DNA of 64,000 nucleotides from FEN-1297 sp964498065 (GTDB taxonomy: Bacteria; Bacteroidota; Ignavibacteria; Ignavibacteriales; Ignavibacteriaceae). Made by a program: the position numbers and the translations under genes. The notes under the pieces were generated by a model that was not told the DNA's origin, made no database searches, and saw only the letters and a list, made by a program, of their open reading frames with translations. Below, in pieces: positions 35,931-45,409 of the stretch (its first letter is position 1; each line of letters opens with the position of its first letter). The DNA is taken from contig CAZCFZ010000002.1 in the NCBI GenBank assembly GCA_964498065.1, forward strand, positions 1-64,000, read 5' to 3'.

Positions 35931-37478
35931 TTGTTAAAAAAATTCGACCAAAAATTAAGTGAGGGTATATTATTTACAGATCAATATCAGCTTATGATGG
36001 CACAGTTGTACTTCAACATTGGAGTTCATGAAAGATCGGCGCAATTTGATCATTATTTCCGCCGTTATCCTGATTACGGTCTGCATAAGGCAGGATATTG
36101 TGTTAATGCCGGACTTGAATGGCTGGTTGATTGGATGGAGAATTCTTTTTTCGGGAAAGAAGAAATTAACCTGCTCAGAGAACAAAAAACCTCAACAGGT
36201 AAACAGCTGTTTGCCGATGATTTTCTCAACTGGCTTTTAACAAACGGAAACTTCGGTGAACTTAGTTTAAGGGCTGTTCCGGAAGGGCGAGTCGTACATC
36301 CTTTTGAGCCTTTAACAGTAATAGAGGGACCGCTGGCTGTTGCTCAAATTCTGGAAACGGCATTATTGAATCAGTTAAACTTTCAAACACTCATTGCTAC
36401 AAAAGCTTCTAGAATTAAAGAGTTGGCAAGAGGCCAGCTGCTATTAGAATTCGGTGCTAGAAGAGCACAGGATAGAGGTGCAATTGCGGGAGTTCGTGGT
36501 GCATTAATCGGCGGTGCAGATTTTACTTCAAATGTAGGAATATCATTACTTTTAGGTTATCCTCCGAAAGGAACTCATGCTCACAGTATGGTTCAACTCT
36601 TCATTTCAATGGGGATGACTGAATTAGACGCTTTTAACGCTTTTGCAGAACTTTATCCAGATGATTGTATACTTTTAGTTGATACAATTAATTCATTAGA
36701 AAGCGGCATTCCGAATGCAATAAAAGTTTTTGAAAAGTTAAAGCAAAAAGGTCATCATCCAATTGGAATTCGTTTAGATTCTGGAGACTTAGCTTACTTG
36801 AGTATACAAGCAGCTAAGTTATTAAATGATGCCGGATTTCCTGAAATTAAAATTGTTCTTTCCAATGAATTAGATGAAATGAATATCTGGCAGATTATTA
36901 CTCAAATAATAGAAGAAGCTCCAAAATACGGTATTGAACCCGATAGTTTAATAAAAAGACTTGCTTTCGGAGTTGGAACAAGATTAATTACTTCATCCGG
37001 CGATCCTGCACTCGGCGGTGTTTATAAATTAGTCGCCGTAAAAAATACCGAGTGGGAGCCTATCATTAAAATTTCAGAAACTCCCGAAAAAATTCCTTTG
37101 CCCGGCAATAAACAAGTATGGAGATTATACAATAATAATCATAGAGCAACAGCCGATTTGATAGGACTGGATGAAGAGAAAATCAACTCCATTCCGGTTT
37201 TATCTTTACATCATCCTACAGATCCGGCAAAACATAGGAAAATGTCTCAAAATCATATAACAAAATCAGAGCCATTGCTTATCGATATTTTAAAAAATGG
37301 TAAACTAGTTTATAACTTTCCCTCAATTGATGACATCAGGCACACACTTGCAAATGACCTTGACCTATTGGATCCCGGAGTAAAACGGCTTATTAATCCG
37401 CATGTGTATCATATTTCCTTAACAAATAAACTCTGGGATTTGAAAATGAAGATGATTGATGATTTAATGAATGAATAA
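35931..37478 (+). CDS. pncB: Nicotinate phosphoribosyltransferase
   Basis: A 515-residue cytoplasmic enzyme of NAD salvage that joins nicotinate and PRPP. Family marks are the start region FTDQYQLMMAQLYF, the RRAQDRG segment, GTHAHSMV, whose histidine matches the phosphorylated one of the family, IRLDSGDLAYLS and FGVGTRLITS. Length fits the long bacterial and eukaryotic-like form. The start is a TTG with no clear ribosome site, so the exact N-terminus is uncertain by a few residues. It stands alone; the next gene downstream is the TetR regulator of the efflux operon. Confidence 0.93.
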   Translation: MLKKFDQKLSEGILFTDQYQLMMAQLYFNIGVHERSAQFDHYFRRYPDYGLHKAGYCVNAGLEWLVDWMENSFFGKEEINLLREQKTSTGKQLFADDFLNWLLTNGNFGELSLRAVPEGRVVHPFEPLTVIEGPLAVAQILETALLNQLNFQTLIATKASRIKELARGQLLLEFGARRAQDRGAIAGVRGALIGGADFTSNVGISLLLGYPPKGTHAHSMVQLFISMGMTELDAFNAFAELYPDDCILLVDTINSLESGIPNAIKVFEKLKQKGHHPIGIRLDSGDLAYLSIQAAKLLNDAGFPEIKIVLSNELDEMNIWQIITQIIEEAPKYGIEPDSLIKRLAFGVGTRLITSSGDPALGGVYKLVAVKNTEWEPIIKISETPEKIPLPGNKQVWRLYNNNHRATADLIGLDEEKINSIPVLSLHHPTDPAKHRKMSQNHITKSEPLLIDILKNGKLVYNFPSIDDIRHTLANDLDLLDPGVKRLINPHVYHISLTNKLWDLKMKMIDDLMNE

Positions 37479-37561
37479 TTTCTTTGTTTGGGCACTCCTG
37501 AAAAAGGGGATATCGAATAAATACCTCAAAAATTTAGCAAAATAATAAGGTGCTGTGTTTT

Positions 37562-37604
37562 TTGTCAATCAATATAAGGACAGGTTAATAAAATCTATTG
37601 ACAA
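37562..37604. promoter_or_regulatory. Candidate operator half-sites upstream of the tetR gene
   Basis: TTGTCAAT at 37562-37569 and ATTGACAA at 37597-37604 are exact complements, and the second overlaps the -35 box. A related GTCAA occurs at 37634-37638 just after the -10 box. Such an arrangement fits repression by the TetR protein encoded 59 bases downstream. The long spacing between the two perfect half-sites is unusual. Confidence 0.45.
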
Positions 37605-37626
37605 GTGGAAACAATTCTCTTATATT
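37598..37626 (+). promoter_or_regulatory. Sigma70-like promoter of the tetR efflux operon
   Basis: TTGACA at 37598-37603 and TATATT at 37621-37626 are separated by exactly 17 bases and end 36 bases before the ATG of the TetR gene. This is the clearest promoter of the window. Confidence 0.7.
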
Positions 37627-37662
37627 TCGACCCGTCAAGTAAATTAGTCGAAAGCTGAAAAA

Positions 37663-38277
37663 ATGTCTCAAGAAGAAAATATAAAGGAAAAAGAATCAAT
37701 AATTATTCAAGCAGCGCGCAAGCGCTTTGCACATTACGGCTTTTCTAAAGTTACAATGGATGAAATTGCCGGTGATGTTGAAATGGGAAAAGCATCGCTT
37801 TATTATTATTTCCCAACAAAGGAAGATCTATTTAGATCGGTTATATCACAAGAATTAAATGAACTGCAAAAAAATATTGAGTTTATATTAAGTGAACCGA
37901 ATTCAGCATCAAAAAAACTTCAAAGATACGTTGAACAAAGAATGATTTTCTTTCAAAAATTAATTAACCTCGGCACATTAAGTGTCCATGCATATTTTGA
38001 TACTAAATCACTGTTCAAAAAAATATTTTTAGATTTTGCAGAAGTTGAGATGGGTTTAATAAAAAAAATTATTGAAGAAGGCAAAAAGTCAAATGAATTT
38101 AATCCTGATTTAAATGAAGATATTGCCGAAGTATTCTTGCATATTCTGCAAGGACTAAGATGTAATGTGCTAAGATTCGCAAAGGGACAGGGAATTGACG
38201 ATGAGACAAGAAATAATTTACAAAAGGAAATGAGCATAGCTACGGATATTTTTATTCACGGAATAAAAAAAAGATAA
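37663..38277 (+). CDS. TetR/AcrR-family transcriptional regulator
   Basis: A 204-residue regulator. Residues about 12-60 form the TetR helix-turn-helix (ARKRFAHYGFSKVTMDEIA then GKASLYYYFPTKEDLF). The remainder is the all-helical ligand-binding and dimer domain. As first gene of a run with five transport genes on the same strand, 35 bases from the next, it is probably the repressor of the efflux operon, relieved by a drug-like ligand. Its promoter overlaps possible operator half-sites. No strong ribosome site is seen. Confidence 0.9.
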   Translation: MSQEENIKEKESIIIQAARKRFAHYGFSKVTMDEIAGDVEMGKASLYYYFPTKEDLFRSVISQELNELQKNIEFILSEPNSASKKLQRYVEQRMIFFQKLINLGTLSVHAYFDTKSLFKKIFLDFAEVEMGLIKKIIEEGKKSNEFNPDLNEDIAEVFLHILQGLRCNVLRFAKGQGIDDETRNNLQKEMSIATDIFIHGIKKR

Positions 38278-38312
38278 TCAATAGAAATTTTATTTAATAA
38301 GGGAAAATATTT

Positions 38313-39308
38313 ATGGCACAAGACGAAGGAATAAAAAACCAAAACAAGAGCGCACCTAAATCCGGTGAAGATCAAAATATTAATGAGGTACCCATGTTTA
38401 AAAGGAAACGAATACTCATACCGCTTTTTATAATTATACTTGCGGCTGCCGGGGCAATCTATTGGTACATCGGTCAATTGGGCTATGTAACAACAGATGA
38501 TGCATTTGTAGACGGAAACAAATTGGCAATTAGTTCAAAAATACTGGGACGAATTACCAACTTAACCGTTGACGAAAGTGATACGGTTAAACAAGGGCAA
38601 CTTCTTGTTCAGCTTGATTCTACCGATTTAAAAGCCAGGGAAGGACAAGCTAAAGCAGCGCTTGCACTTGCAAAAGAAAGCATAAACCTTGCAAAGGTTA
38701 ACGTTGCAAGAACCAACGATGATTATGCAAGAGCTGAAAAACAATTCAAGGATAATATAATTCCTAAAGAGCAATACGACCATGCGCAAAAAGCTTACGA
38801 AGCCGCTAAGGCGGAATTAGATATAGACCAAGTGAAAATAAGTTCTGCGAAGGCACAATTAAATGTGATAAAAACCCAGCTGACAAATACCAAGATATAT
38901 GCACCAATGGACGGAGTTGTTGCTAAAAGATGGGTCTTACCCGGCGACGTTGTGTCACCAGGCGAACCGATCTTTACGGTTTATAATTTGAAGAATGTTT
39001 GGATAACTGCCGATCTTGAAGAGACAAAATTAGCGCAGATTCATCTGGGTGACAGTGTGGAAATCTCGGTAGACACTTACCCGGATCAGAAATTTGAAGG
39101 AAGAATTTATCAAATCGGTTCAAGTACAGCATCTCAGTTTGCATTGATACCCCCTTCAAATGCGGCTGGCAACTTTACGAAAATTACTCAAAGAATACCC
39201 GTTAAAATTTCTATAAAGCCTGTAAAGATGAAAGGCCAGACAGATCCCCCTTCAAATATAAAATTACTGCCCGGTATGTCCGTCGAGATAAAAGTGAAGG
39301 TAAAATAA
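38313..39308 (+). CDS. HlyD/EmrA-type periplasmic adaptor
   Basis: A 331-residue membrane fusion protein. One membrane anchor at about residues 30-52 follows a short charged cytoplasmic tail. The periplasmic part has the biotinyl-lipoyl halves (YVTTDDAFVDGNK and ITNLTVDESDTVKQGQLL, then IYAPMDGVVAKRWVLPGDVV), a helical hairpin rich in Ala, Lys and Glu at about 105-190, and a beta-barrel end. It should link the inner-membrane DHA2 pump to TolC. Its stop is 3 bases before the pump gene, and AAGGG precedes the ATG. Confidence 0.92.
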   Translation: MAQDEGIKNQNKSAPKSGEDQNINEVPMFKRKRILIPLFIIILAAAGAIYWYIGQLGYVTTDDAFVDGNKLAISSKILGRITNLTVDESDTVKQGQLLVQLDSTDLKAREGQAKAALALAKESINLAKVNVARTNDDYARAEKQFKDNIIPKEQYDHAQKAYEAAKAELDIDQVKISSAKAQLNVIKTQLTNTKIYAPMDGVVAKRWVLPGDVVSPGEPIFTVYNLKNVWITADLEETKLAQIHLGDSVEISVDTYPDQKFEGRIYQIGSSTASQFALIPPSNAAGNFTKITQRIPVKISIKPVKMKGQTDPPSNIKLLPGMSVEIKVKVK

Positions 39309-39311
39309 TTA

Positions 39312-40916
39312 ATGGCAGATAATTTAAATAACAACAACGCACTAACTTTTTCCAACATGCATACGCATTCTGCATATAAGTGGATTGTTCTTGCAAATGT
39401 TATGCTGGGAACATTTATGGCGGTTCTTGATATTACGATTGTAAACGTAGGTCTGCCAAAAATGATGGCCGCTTTCGGTACGAGTGTTGATAAAATCGAA
39501 TGGGTACTTACGGGTTATCTTTTGGTTTTTGCAGTTGTTTTGCCTTCTTCTGGATGGATTGCAGATCATCTTGGATATAAGAAAACGTACAACTTAGGTT
39601 TGCTGTTGTTCACCGCCGGGTCGCTTTTATGCAGCCTTTCAACAAATGAAAATATGATGATTGTCTTTCGACTTTTTCAGGGTGCAGGCGCGGGTTTTAT
39701 TATGCCTGTAGGGATGGCTATTGTAACAAGGGAGTTTCCTCCCCAGCAAAGAGGTACTGCACTCGGTTTCTGGGGTGTAGCAGCTGCAGCTTCGGTTTCG
39801 CTCGGCCCAATGTTAGGCGGATATTTAATAGACAGCTTCAGCTGGCATGCTATATTTGATATTAACGTTCCCGTAGGTATTGTTGCTATTGTCGCAACTT
39901 TTATTATACAAAGGGAATATAAAACCGAAGCAACCCGTTCCTTCGATATAATCGGCTTCATTTCAATGACGTTATTTTTAACTTTTCTTTTATTGGCGCT
40001 TTCTGACGGCAATGCAAATTGGAATACAGACGGATGGACATCTAATTTTATTTTGACATGTTTTGCCATTTCATTTGTCAGTTTTGTAGTTTTTATTGCC
40101 ACCGAATTTTCGGTAAAGCACCCGATTGTTGATTTAAGGATTTTAAAAAACCGGAACTTCGCTATGGCCAACTTAATGCTGTTTATTTTCGGCTTAGCAT
40201 TTTTCGGAAATTCATTTCTGCTGCCTATTTATTTAATAAATTCTTTAGGATACACTGCTCTGCAGGCAGGATTGGTCTTCTTTCCTGTAGGAATTATACA
40301 AGCTATAATGTCACCTATTGCCGGAAAAATGACCGATAAGCTCAATCCGAAAATCCCTATAACGATTGGAATCATATTAACGTTTATCAGTATGTATATG
40401 TATGGTGATCTTTCTCTATACACAGAATATAAAGACATTATGATTCCTCTGATAATAAGAGGATTCGGGCTTGGTTTTATGTTTATACCTTTAAGCACTA
40501 TAGCTATAAATGATATTTCAAGAGAAAAGATGGCACAGGCAACGGGCTTGTTCAATACAATTCGGCAGGTGGGGGGAAGTTTCGGCGTTGCTATTTTAGG
40601 TTCGCTGCTTACTCAAAGAGTTAATTTACATGAAGCAATGTACGGTGAAGCTTTAAATTCCACTTCAGCTACGTTTCAACATACCGTTTATGGTCTTAGG
40701 CATTTTGTTCAGCAGTCCGTCGGAGGAGCGGACGGCCAAATAATGACAAGGGCGCAAGCTCTGATAGCACAAAATGTGGTTAATCAGGCATTTATCCAGG
40801 GTGTTGCCGATGATTTTCTTATCGGTGCGGCAATTACAGTTTTAATATTAGTACCGCTTTTCTTTCTAAAATATCATAAAAAGAAAGAAGGCGGCAAAAT
40901 CGAAGTCATGGAATAA
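39312..40916 (+). CDS. DHA2-family MFS multidrug exporter (EmrB-type), copy 1
   Basis: A 534-residue inner-membrane pump with about fourteen membrane segments. The DHA2 signatures are present: LDITIVNVGLPKM in segment 1, the motif A-like GWIADHLGYKKTY loop and the motif C-like GFWGVAAAASVSLGPMLGGYL in segment 5. Residues about 275-300 (HPIVDLRILKNRNF) mark the middle loop of EmrB-like pumps. It works with the adaptor encoded 3 bases upstream and the TolC channel downstream to export drugs by proton exchange. A close second copy lies at 43641 in the same operon. Confidence 0.92.
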   Translation: MADNLNNNNALTFSNMHTHSAYKWIVLANVMLGTFMAVLDITIVNVGLPKMMAAFGTSVDKIEWVLTGYLLVFAVVLPSSGWIADHLGYKKTYNLGLLLFTAGSLLCSLSTNENMMIVFRLFQGAGAGFIMPVGMAIVTREFPPQQRGTALGFWGVAAAASVSLGPMLGGYLIDSFSWHAIFDINVPVGIVAIVATFIIQREYKTEATRSFDIIGFISMTLFLTFLLLALSDGNANWNTDGWTSNFILTCFAISFVSFVVFIATEFSVKHPIVDLRILKNRNFAMANLMLFIFGLAFFGNSFLLPIYLINSLGYTALQAGLVFFPVGIIQAIMSPIAGKMTDKLNPKIPITIGIILTFISMYMYGDLSLYTEYKDIMIPLIIRGFGLGFMFIPLSTIAINDISREKMAQATGLFNTIRQVGGSFGVAILGSLLTQRVNLHEAMYGEALNSTSATFQHTVYGLRHFVQQSVGGADGQIMTRAQALIAQNVVNQAFIQGVADDFLIGAAITVLILVPLFFLKYHKKKEGGKIEVME

Positions 40917-40931
40917 TTCATATTTACGACA

Positions 40932-42257
40932 ATGGAGAAAAAAATTTTTATGAAGAAAAATATAATTATCATAGTTGTTATCACGATAATATCCCTTACC
41001 GGAAATTCTTATTCTCAAAATTCAGTCACCGGACCTTTAACGTTAGATAAGGCAATTCAGCTTACGTTAAAGAATCAACCTCTCATTAAGCAGGCTGAAG
41101 ATGAGGTGAATGCTGCTGCCGCAAAAGTAAAAGAGCAGAAAAGCTTTGATTACCCCGATATTAGTGCCGATTTATCTTATACAAGGATCGGACCGATTTC
41201 TACAATAGCATTCGGAAACGAACTGTTCCGCTTATACCCGGGCAATAATTATGATGCGCACGTAAGCGCTCAATATAATATTTTTGATTTCGGCATGAAA
41301 AAAGCACTTGTTGATTTAACAAAATCTTACAAGATGACTGCCCGGGAAAAAATAAACTACATCAAAAATAATTTATCATATACTACCGTAAAATTATTTT
41401 ATACCGTTTTATTTCTAGAAAGAAGCCTTAAAGTAAAAGAAGATCAAATCAAAACTTTGGAATCGCATCTGGAAATAACTACCAAAAAAGTACAAAGCGG
41501 AAGCGCTACCGATTTTGATATTTTAACAACAAAGGTAAGAGTTGCGTCTGCAAAGAATCAAAAAATTGATATTGAAAATTCAATAAAGCAGCAAAAGATT
41601 GCCCTGAGAAGTCTTCTCGGTTTGTCTTCCGATTCTCCTTTAAATCTTAAGGGAGATCTTTCTCTAATGCAGCAGTCGGTTAATATTGATTCACTCCTCT
41701 CACAGGCCTATACACAAAGAGAAGAATTAAAAATTGCCGGGGATGCAAAGAATTCAATTGAGTTACAAAAACATGCTGCTTCGTTAAGCGATATGCCTAC
41801 CCTAAACGCAATGGCAAGTTACGGATTAAAAAACGGCTTAATGCCTGATCTTGATGTTTTAAGAGGTAACTGGGCTGTCGGAATTTCCGCAAACATTCCG
41901 ATTTTTAACGGTTTCAGGAAAGATGCAAAAGTTGAGGAGGCTGAAGCGAATTTGAATGCAAACGACTCGCATATTTTATCGTTAAAAAGGAAAATAAAAA
42001 CCGAAGTGCGGCAGGCTGTATCGGAACTTGAAACAAGCAAATCAAAATTAAGCACTACAAAACTGCAGGTTGAGCAGGCGCAGCAGGCAGTTAAAAGAGC
42101 TGAAACATCGTATGAAAACGGAGTTATAACAAACCTCGATCTGCTTGATGCCGAAACTTCTTTAACCGAAGCAGAGTTTCTGCACTTGCAGGTTGTATTT
42201 CAAAATATAATAAACACATATTCGCTGCGCGAAGCTGTCGGCGATTCGGCTAGGTAA
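40932..42257 (+). CDS. TolC-family outer-membrane efflux channel
   Basis: A 441-residue protein with a signal peptide (MKKNIIIIVVITIISLTG) and two repeated coiled-coil halves typical of outer-membrane factors (LTLDKAIQLTLKNQPLIKQAE at the start, SYENGVITNLDLLDAETSL near the end). It forms the outer-membrane exit duct for the two DHA2 pumps of the operon. The ATG at 40932 lacks a ribosome site, whereas ATG 40950 has GGAG 12 bases upstream and a cleaner signal peptide, so the start may be 6 residues later. Confidence 0.9.
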   Translation: MEKKIFMKKNIIIIVVITIISLTGNSYSQNSVTGPLTLDKAIQLTLKNQPLIKQAEDEVNAAAAKVKEQKSFDYPDISADLSYTRIGPISTIAFGNELFRLYPGNNYDAHVSAQYNIFDFGMKKALVDLTKSYKMTAREKINYIKNNLSYTTVKLFYTVLFLERSLKVKEDQIKTLESHLEITTKKVQSGSATDFDILTTKVRVASAKNQKIDIENSIKQQKIALRSLLGLSSDSPLNLKGDLSLMQQSVNIDSLLSQAYTQREELKIAGDAKNSIELQKHAASLSDMPTLNAMASYGLKNGLMPDLDVLRGNWAVGISANIPIFNGFRKDAKVEEAEANLNANDSHILSLKRKIKTEVRQAVSELETSKSKLSTTKLQVEQAQQAVKRAETSYENGVITNLDLLDAETSLTEAEFLHLQVVFQNIINTYSLREAVGDSAR

Positions 42258-42266
42258 AAGTTTTGA

Positions 42267-43610
42267 ATGGAAATCAAAAATAGAGTCTCTTCCGGAAAAT
42301 TGATTAATCGATTTAATTCCTTAAGAGCATTAAAACATAAAAATTTCAGATTGTATTTCAGCGGGCAGGGGCTTTCGGTAATAGGTACATGGGTACAGCG
42401 TATTGCATTAACTTGGCTTGTTTACCGTCTTACCAACTCGGCTTTTCTTTTGGGTGTGGTAGGATTTGCTGGTCAAATACCGCTGTTAATTGTCACTCCT
42501 TTTGCCGGAGTATTAGCCGACCGCTTAGACAAACATAAAATACTTTTGTACACCCAGTCCCTTTCAATGGTTCAAGCTTTTGTACTCGCCGGATTAGTTT
42601 TATTAAATACAATCCAGGTATGGGAAATTATAGCCCTTAGTATAATTCTCGGTATATTTGATGCACTTGATATGCCGACGAGACAGTCTTTTATGGTAGA
42701 AATGGTTGGCAATAACCGTGAAGATTTAGGTAACGCTATAGCTCTAAACTCAAGCATGGTCAATTCAGCAAGGCTTATTGGTCCGGCTGTTGCAGGAGTT
42801 TTAATTTCATTATTTGGTGAAGGATGGTGCTTTTTATTAAACGCAATAAGTTATATTGCAGTTATTATATCATTGATAAAAATGGATGTTGTACACAAAT
42901 CCATTCCATCTAAGAAGAAGGAAACTTTTAAAGAATTAAAAGAAGGTCTTCAATACGCTTTCGGATTTAAACCGATTAAATCAATCCTTATTCTTCTCGC
43001 AGTAATCAGTTTTATGGGTACACCAATCAGAATTCTAGCTCCGGTTTTTGTAAAACAATTTTTCCATGGCGGAGCCGATCTTTTTGGATTTTTAATGGGA
43101 GCTTCCGGATTAGGTGCTCTTTCCGGAGCAATAATTTTAATGAATAGAAAAAGTGTTTTAGGTCTTGGAAAACTAATAACATATTCTGTATTCATATTTG
43201 GAATTGGGCTGGTTGCTTTTGCACTTTCACATGTTTTAATATTGTCTGTAATTTTTATGTTTATGACAGGTATCGGCATGATGATTCAATTAGCAGGGAG
43301 CAATACTATGCTGCAGACAATTGTAGATGACGACAAGAGAGGCAGAGTTATGAGCCTTTATGCAATGTCTTTTAGGGGCATAGCACCGTTCGGAAGTCTT
43401 TTGGCAGGTGCGGCAGCAGGCTTAATAGGTGCATCTTTAACACTTGCTATAGGTGGAATTTTTTGCGTTATCGGCGCAATTTATTTCTTAGCTAATCTCC
43501 CCAAAATGAGAGTTCTTATAAGACCGATTTATATAAAACTTGGTATTATTCAAGAAGCATTACAGGGTGTTGAGACTGCAACTAGGTTGTCATTCGAGGA
43601 AAAGGATTAG
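42267..43610 (+). CDS. DHA3-family MFS transporter (EntS-like)
   Basis: A 447-residue inner-membrane protein with about twelve membrane segments. The start FRLYFSGQGLSVIGTWVQRIALTWLV is cut here to its pattern: an FRLYF, GTWVQ and ALTWL series typical of the DHA3 group that includes EntS and macrolide exporters. The loop GVLADRLDKHK matches MFS motif A, and DALDMPTRQSFMVEMV is a DHA3 hallmark. It is the fifth gene of the efflux operon, 9 bases from the TolC gene. It does not need a partner adaptor, so it may export a substrate from the cytoplasm for the others to finish. Confidence 0.9.
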   Translation: MEIKNRVSSGKLINRFNSLRALKHKNFRLYFSGQGLSVIGTWVQRIALTWLVYRLTNSAFLLGVVGFAGQIPLLIVTPFAGVLADRLDKHKILLYTQSLSMVQAFVLAGLVLLNTIQVWEIIALSIILGIFDALDMPTRQSFMVEMVGNNREDLGNAIALNSSMVNSARLIGPAVAGVLISLFGEGWCFLLNAISYIAVIISLIKMDVVHKSIPSKKKETFKELKEGLQYAFGFKPIKSILILLAVISFMGTPIRILAPVFVKQFFHGGADLFGFLMGASGLGALSGAIILMNRKSVLGLGKLITYSVFIFGIGLVAFALSHVLILSVIFMFMTGIGMMIQLAGSNTMLQTIVDDDKRGRVMSLYAMSFRGIAPFGSLLAGAAAGLIGASLTLAIGGIFCVIGAIYFLANLPKMRVLIRPIYIKLGIIQEALQGVETATRLSFEEKD

Positions 43611-43640
43611 ACCGGATCTTCTTTTAAAAAGAAGGAAAAT

Positions 43641-45242
43641 ATGGTAACTAAAGTAAATAACGGATATACAATAAATTTTTCAAATCTGCAGGAAAGTTCT
43701 TCTTATAAATGGTTTGTTCTTGCAGTTGTTATGTTAGGTACGTTTATATCAGTGCTTGATGCCTCCATAGTAAACGTAGCGATGCCCAAAATGATGGCTG
43801 CGTTCAGCGTTAGCGTAGACAAAATTGAATGGGTACTTACTATCTACCTGCTAATTCGTTCGGTAATTTTTCCGTCATCGGGCTTTATAGCTGATCATCT
43901 GGGATATAAAAAAACATACAACTTAGGGCTAATCCTTTTTACCGTCGGTTCATTATTATGCAGCCTTGCCGTTAATGAAAATATGCTGATTTTTTTTAGA
44001 GTTATTCAAGGTGCAGGCGCGGGGTTTATTATGCCTGTTGGAATGGCAATTATAACCAGGGTGTTTCCTCCCGAGAAAAGAGGATTTGCATTAGGATTTT
44101 GGGGCATTGCTGCCGCAGCATCAATCTCGCTTGGACCTATGTTTGGTGGTTACTTAATAGATAAATTTAGCTGGAATGCAATTTTTGACATAAATGTACC
44201 TATAGGTATTATAGGCGTTGCCGCAGCATGGATTATTTTAAAAGAATATAAAATTCCAAGAAAAGGCAAATTTGATATGGTAGGCCTTGTCAGCATGACT
44301 ATTTTCCTTGGAACTCTCCTGCTGGCTCTTTCAGACGGAAATTCTGCCTGGAATACGGGGGGATGGACATCCAATTTTATATTATCTTGCTTCTTTATTT
44401 CTTTTATAAGTTTCGTCATTTTCCTATATACAGAACTAACGGTTGAACATCCCATTTTAGATTTAAGGATATTAAAGAACCGTACATTCGGAATATCGAA
44501 CATAATGTTCTTTATTTTCGGTCTTGCATTTTTCGGCAACTCATTTCTTCTACCAATATACCTTCAGAACTCGCTTGGCTATACTGCGTTGCAGGCAGGA
44601 CTCGTATTTTTCCCCGTAGGTATTATTCAAGCTATTATGTCTCCTCTTGCCGGCTGGATGACGGATAAACTAAATCCGAAAATACCAATTGGTATTGGAA
44701 TTGTGTTAACATTTTTCAGTATGTTTTTATATAAGGACTTAGCACTAACTACGGAATACGGGCAAATTATAATCCCCCTGGTTATTAGAGGATTCGGGAT
44801 GGGCTTCATGTTTATTCCGTTAAGTACAATTGCAATAAATGATATTACAAAAGAAAAAATGGCGCAGGCTACAGGATTATTCAACACAATCCGTCAGGTA
44901 GGTGGAAGTTTTGGTGTGGCAATATTAGGTACATTGCTTACGCAAAGAGATATTTTTCATACTGCAATATACAGCCAGTCGGTTAACCAAAATTCCGAGG
45001 CATTCAAACATATACAAAACGGACTTAAGCATTTTGTTCAGCAGTCTGTTGGAGGCACCGGCAGCCAGGTTGCAACCAGAGCAAAAATTTTAATAGCACA
45101 AAATCTAACCGGCCAGGCTTTTGTCCGTGGAATTGCCGATGACTTTTTGGTTGGAGCTGTAATAACTATTACAATTATAATTCCACTGCTCTTTTTAAAA
45201 TATAAAAAGAGGACAGCTAAAAGAGTAGAAATTTCGGAGTAA
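43641..45242 (+). CDS. DHA2-family MFS multidrug exporter (EmrB-type), copy 2
   Basis: A 533-residue paralogue of the pump at 39312, similar along its whole length (VDKIEWVLT, GADHLGYKKTY-like loop, FLLPIYLQNSLGYTALQAG, MAQATGLFNTIRQVGG). It has the same fourteen-segment DHA2 layout. A strong AAGGA site precedes the ATG, 30 bases after the DHA3 gene. It likely shares the one adaptor and TolC channel of the operon, giving two pump specificities on one duct. The operon ends at a good terminator about 105 bases downstream. Confidence 0.92.
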   Translation: MVTKVNNGYTINFSNLQESSSYKWFVLAVVMLGTFISVLDASIVNVAMPKMMAAFSVSVDKIEWVLTIYLLIRSVIFPSSGFIADHLGYKKTYNLGLILFTVGSLLCSLAVNENMLIFFRVIQGAGAGFIMPVGMAIITRVFPPEKRGFALGFWGIAAAASISLGPMFGGYLIDKFSWNAIFDINVPIGIIGVAAAWIILKEYKIPRKGKFDMVGLVSMTIFLGTLLLALSDGNSAWNTGGWTSNFILSCFFISFISFVIFLYTELTVEHPILDLRILKNRTFGISNIMFFIFGLAFFGNSFLLPIYLQNSLGYTALQAGLVFFPVGIIQAIMSPLAGWMTDKLNPKIPIGIGIVLTFFSMFLYKDLALTTEYGQIIIPLVIRGFGMGFMFIPLSTIAINDITKEKMAQATGLFNTIRQVGGSFGVAILGTLLTQRDIFHTAIYSQSVNQNSEAFKHIQNGLKHFVQQSVGGTGSQVATRAKILIAQNLTGQAFVRGIADDFLVGAVITITIIIPLLFLKYKKRTAKRVEISE

Positions 45243-45347
45243 TTTTATTTAAAGATTTCAGAGCCTGAAATTTTTAATGATTAATTTTTCGATATGGATT
45301 GAAGGCCGGTCAATTAAAATATCCGATTAAATTTGTTCATAAAAATT

Positions 45348-45389
45348 AAAAAGGCGCATTCATCTATAATTTAATGAACACGCCTTTTA
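45348..45389. terminator. Bidirectional terminator between the efflux operon and a convergent gene
   Basis: AAAAAGGCG at 45348-45356 pairs with CGCCTTTT at 45381-45388, and ATTCAT pairs with ATGA inside the hairpin. It is flanked by A and T runs on the proper sides for both directions. Confidence 0.8.
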
Positions 45390-45409
45390 AAAATTATTAT
45401 TAATTACAT

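Noticed and set aside
39677..40171. 164-codon antisense frame in the DHA2 pump gene, with similar ones in the other transporters
   Set aside because: These arise from the codon pattern of long hydrophobic genes; none has a ribosome site or a recognisable product.
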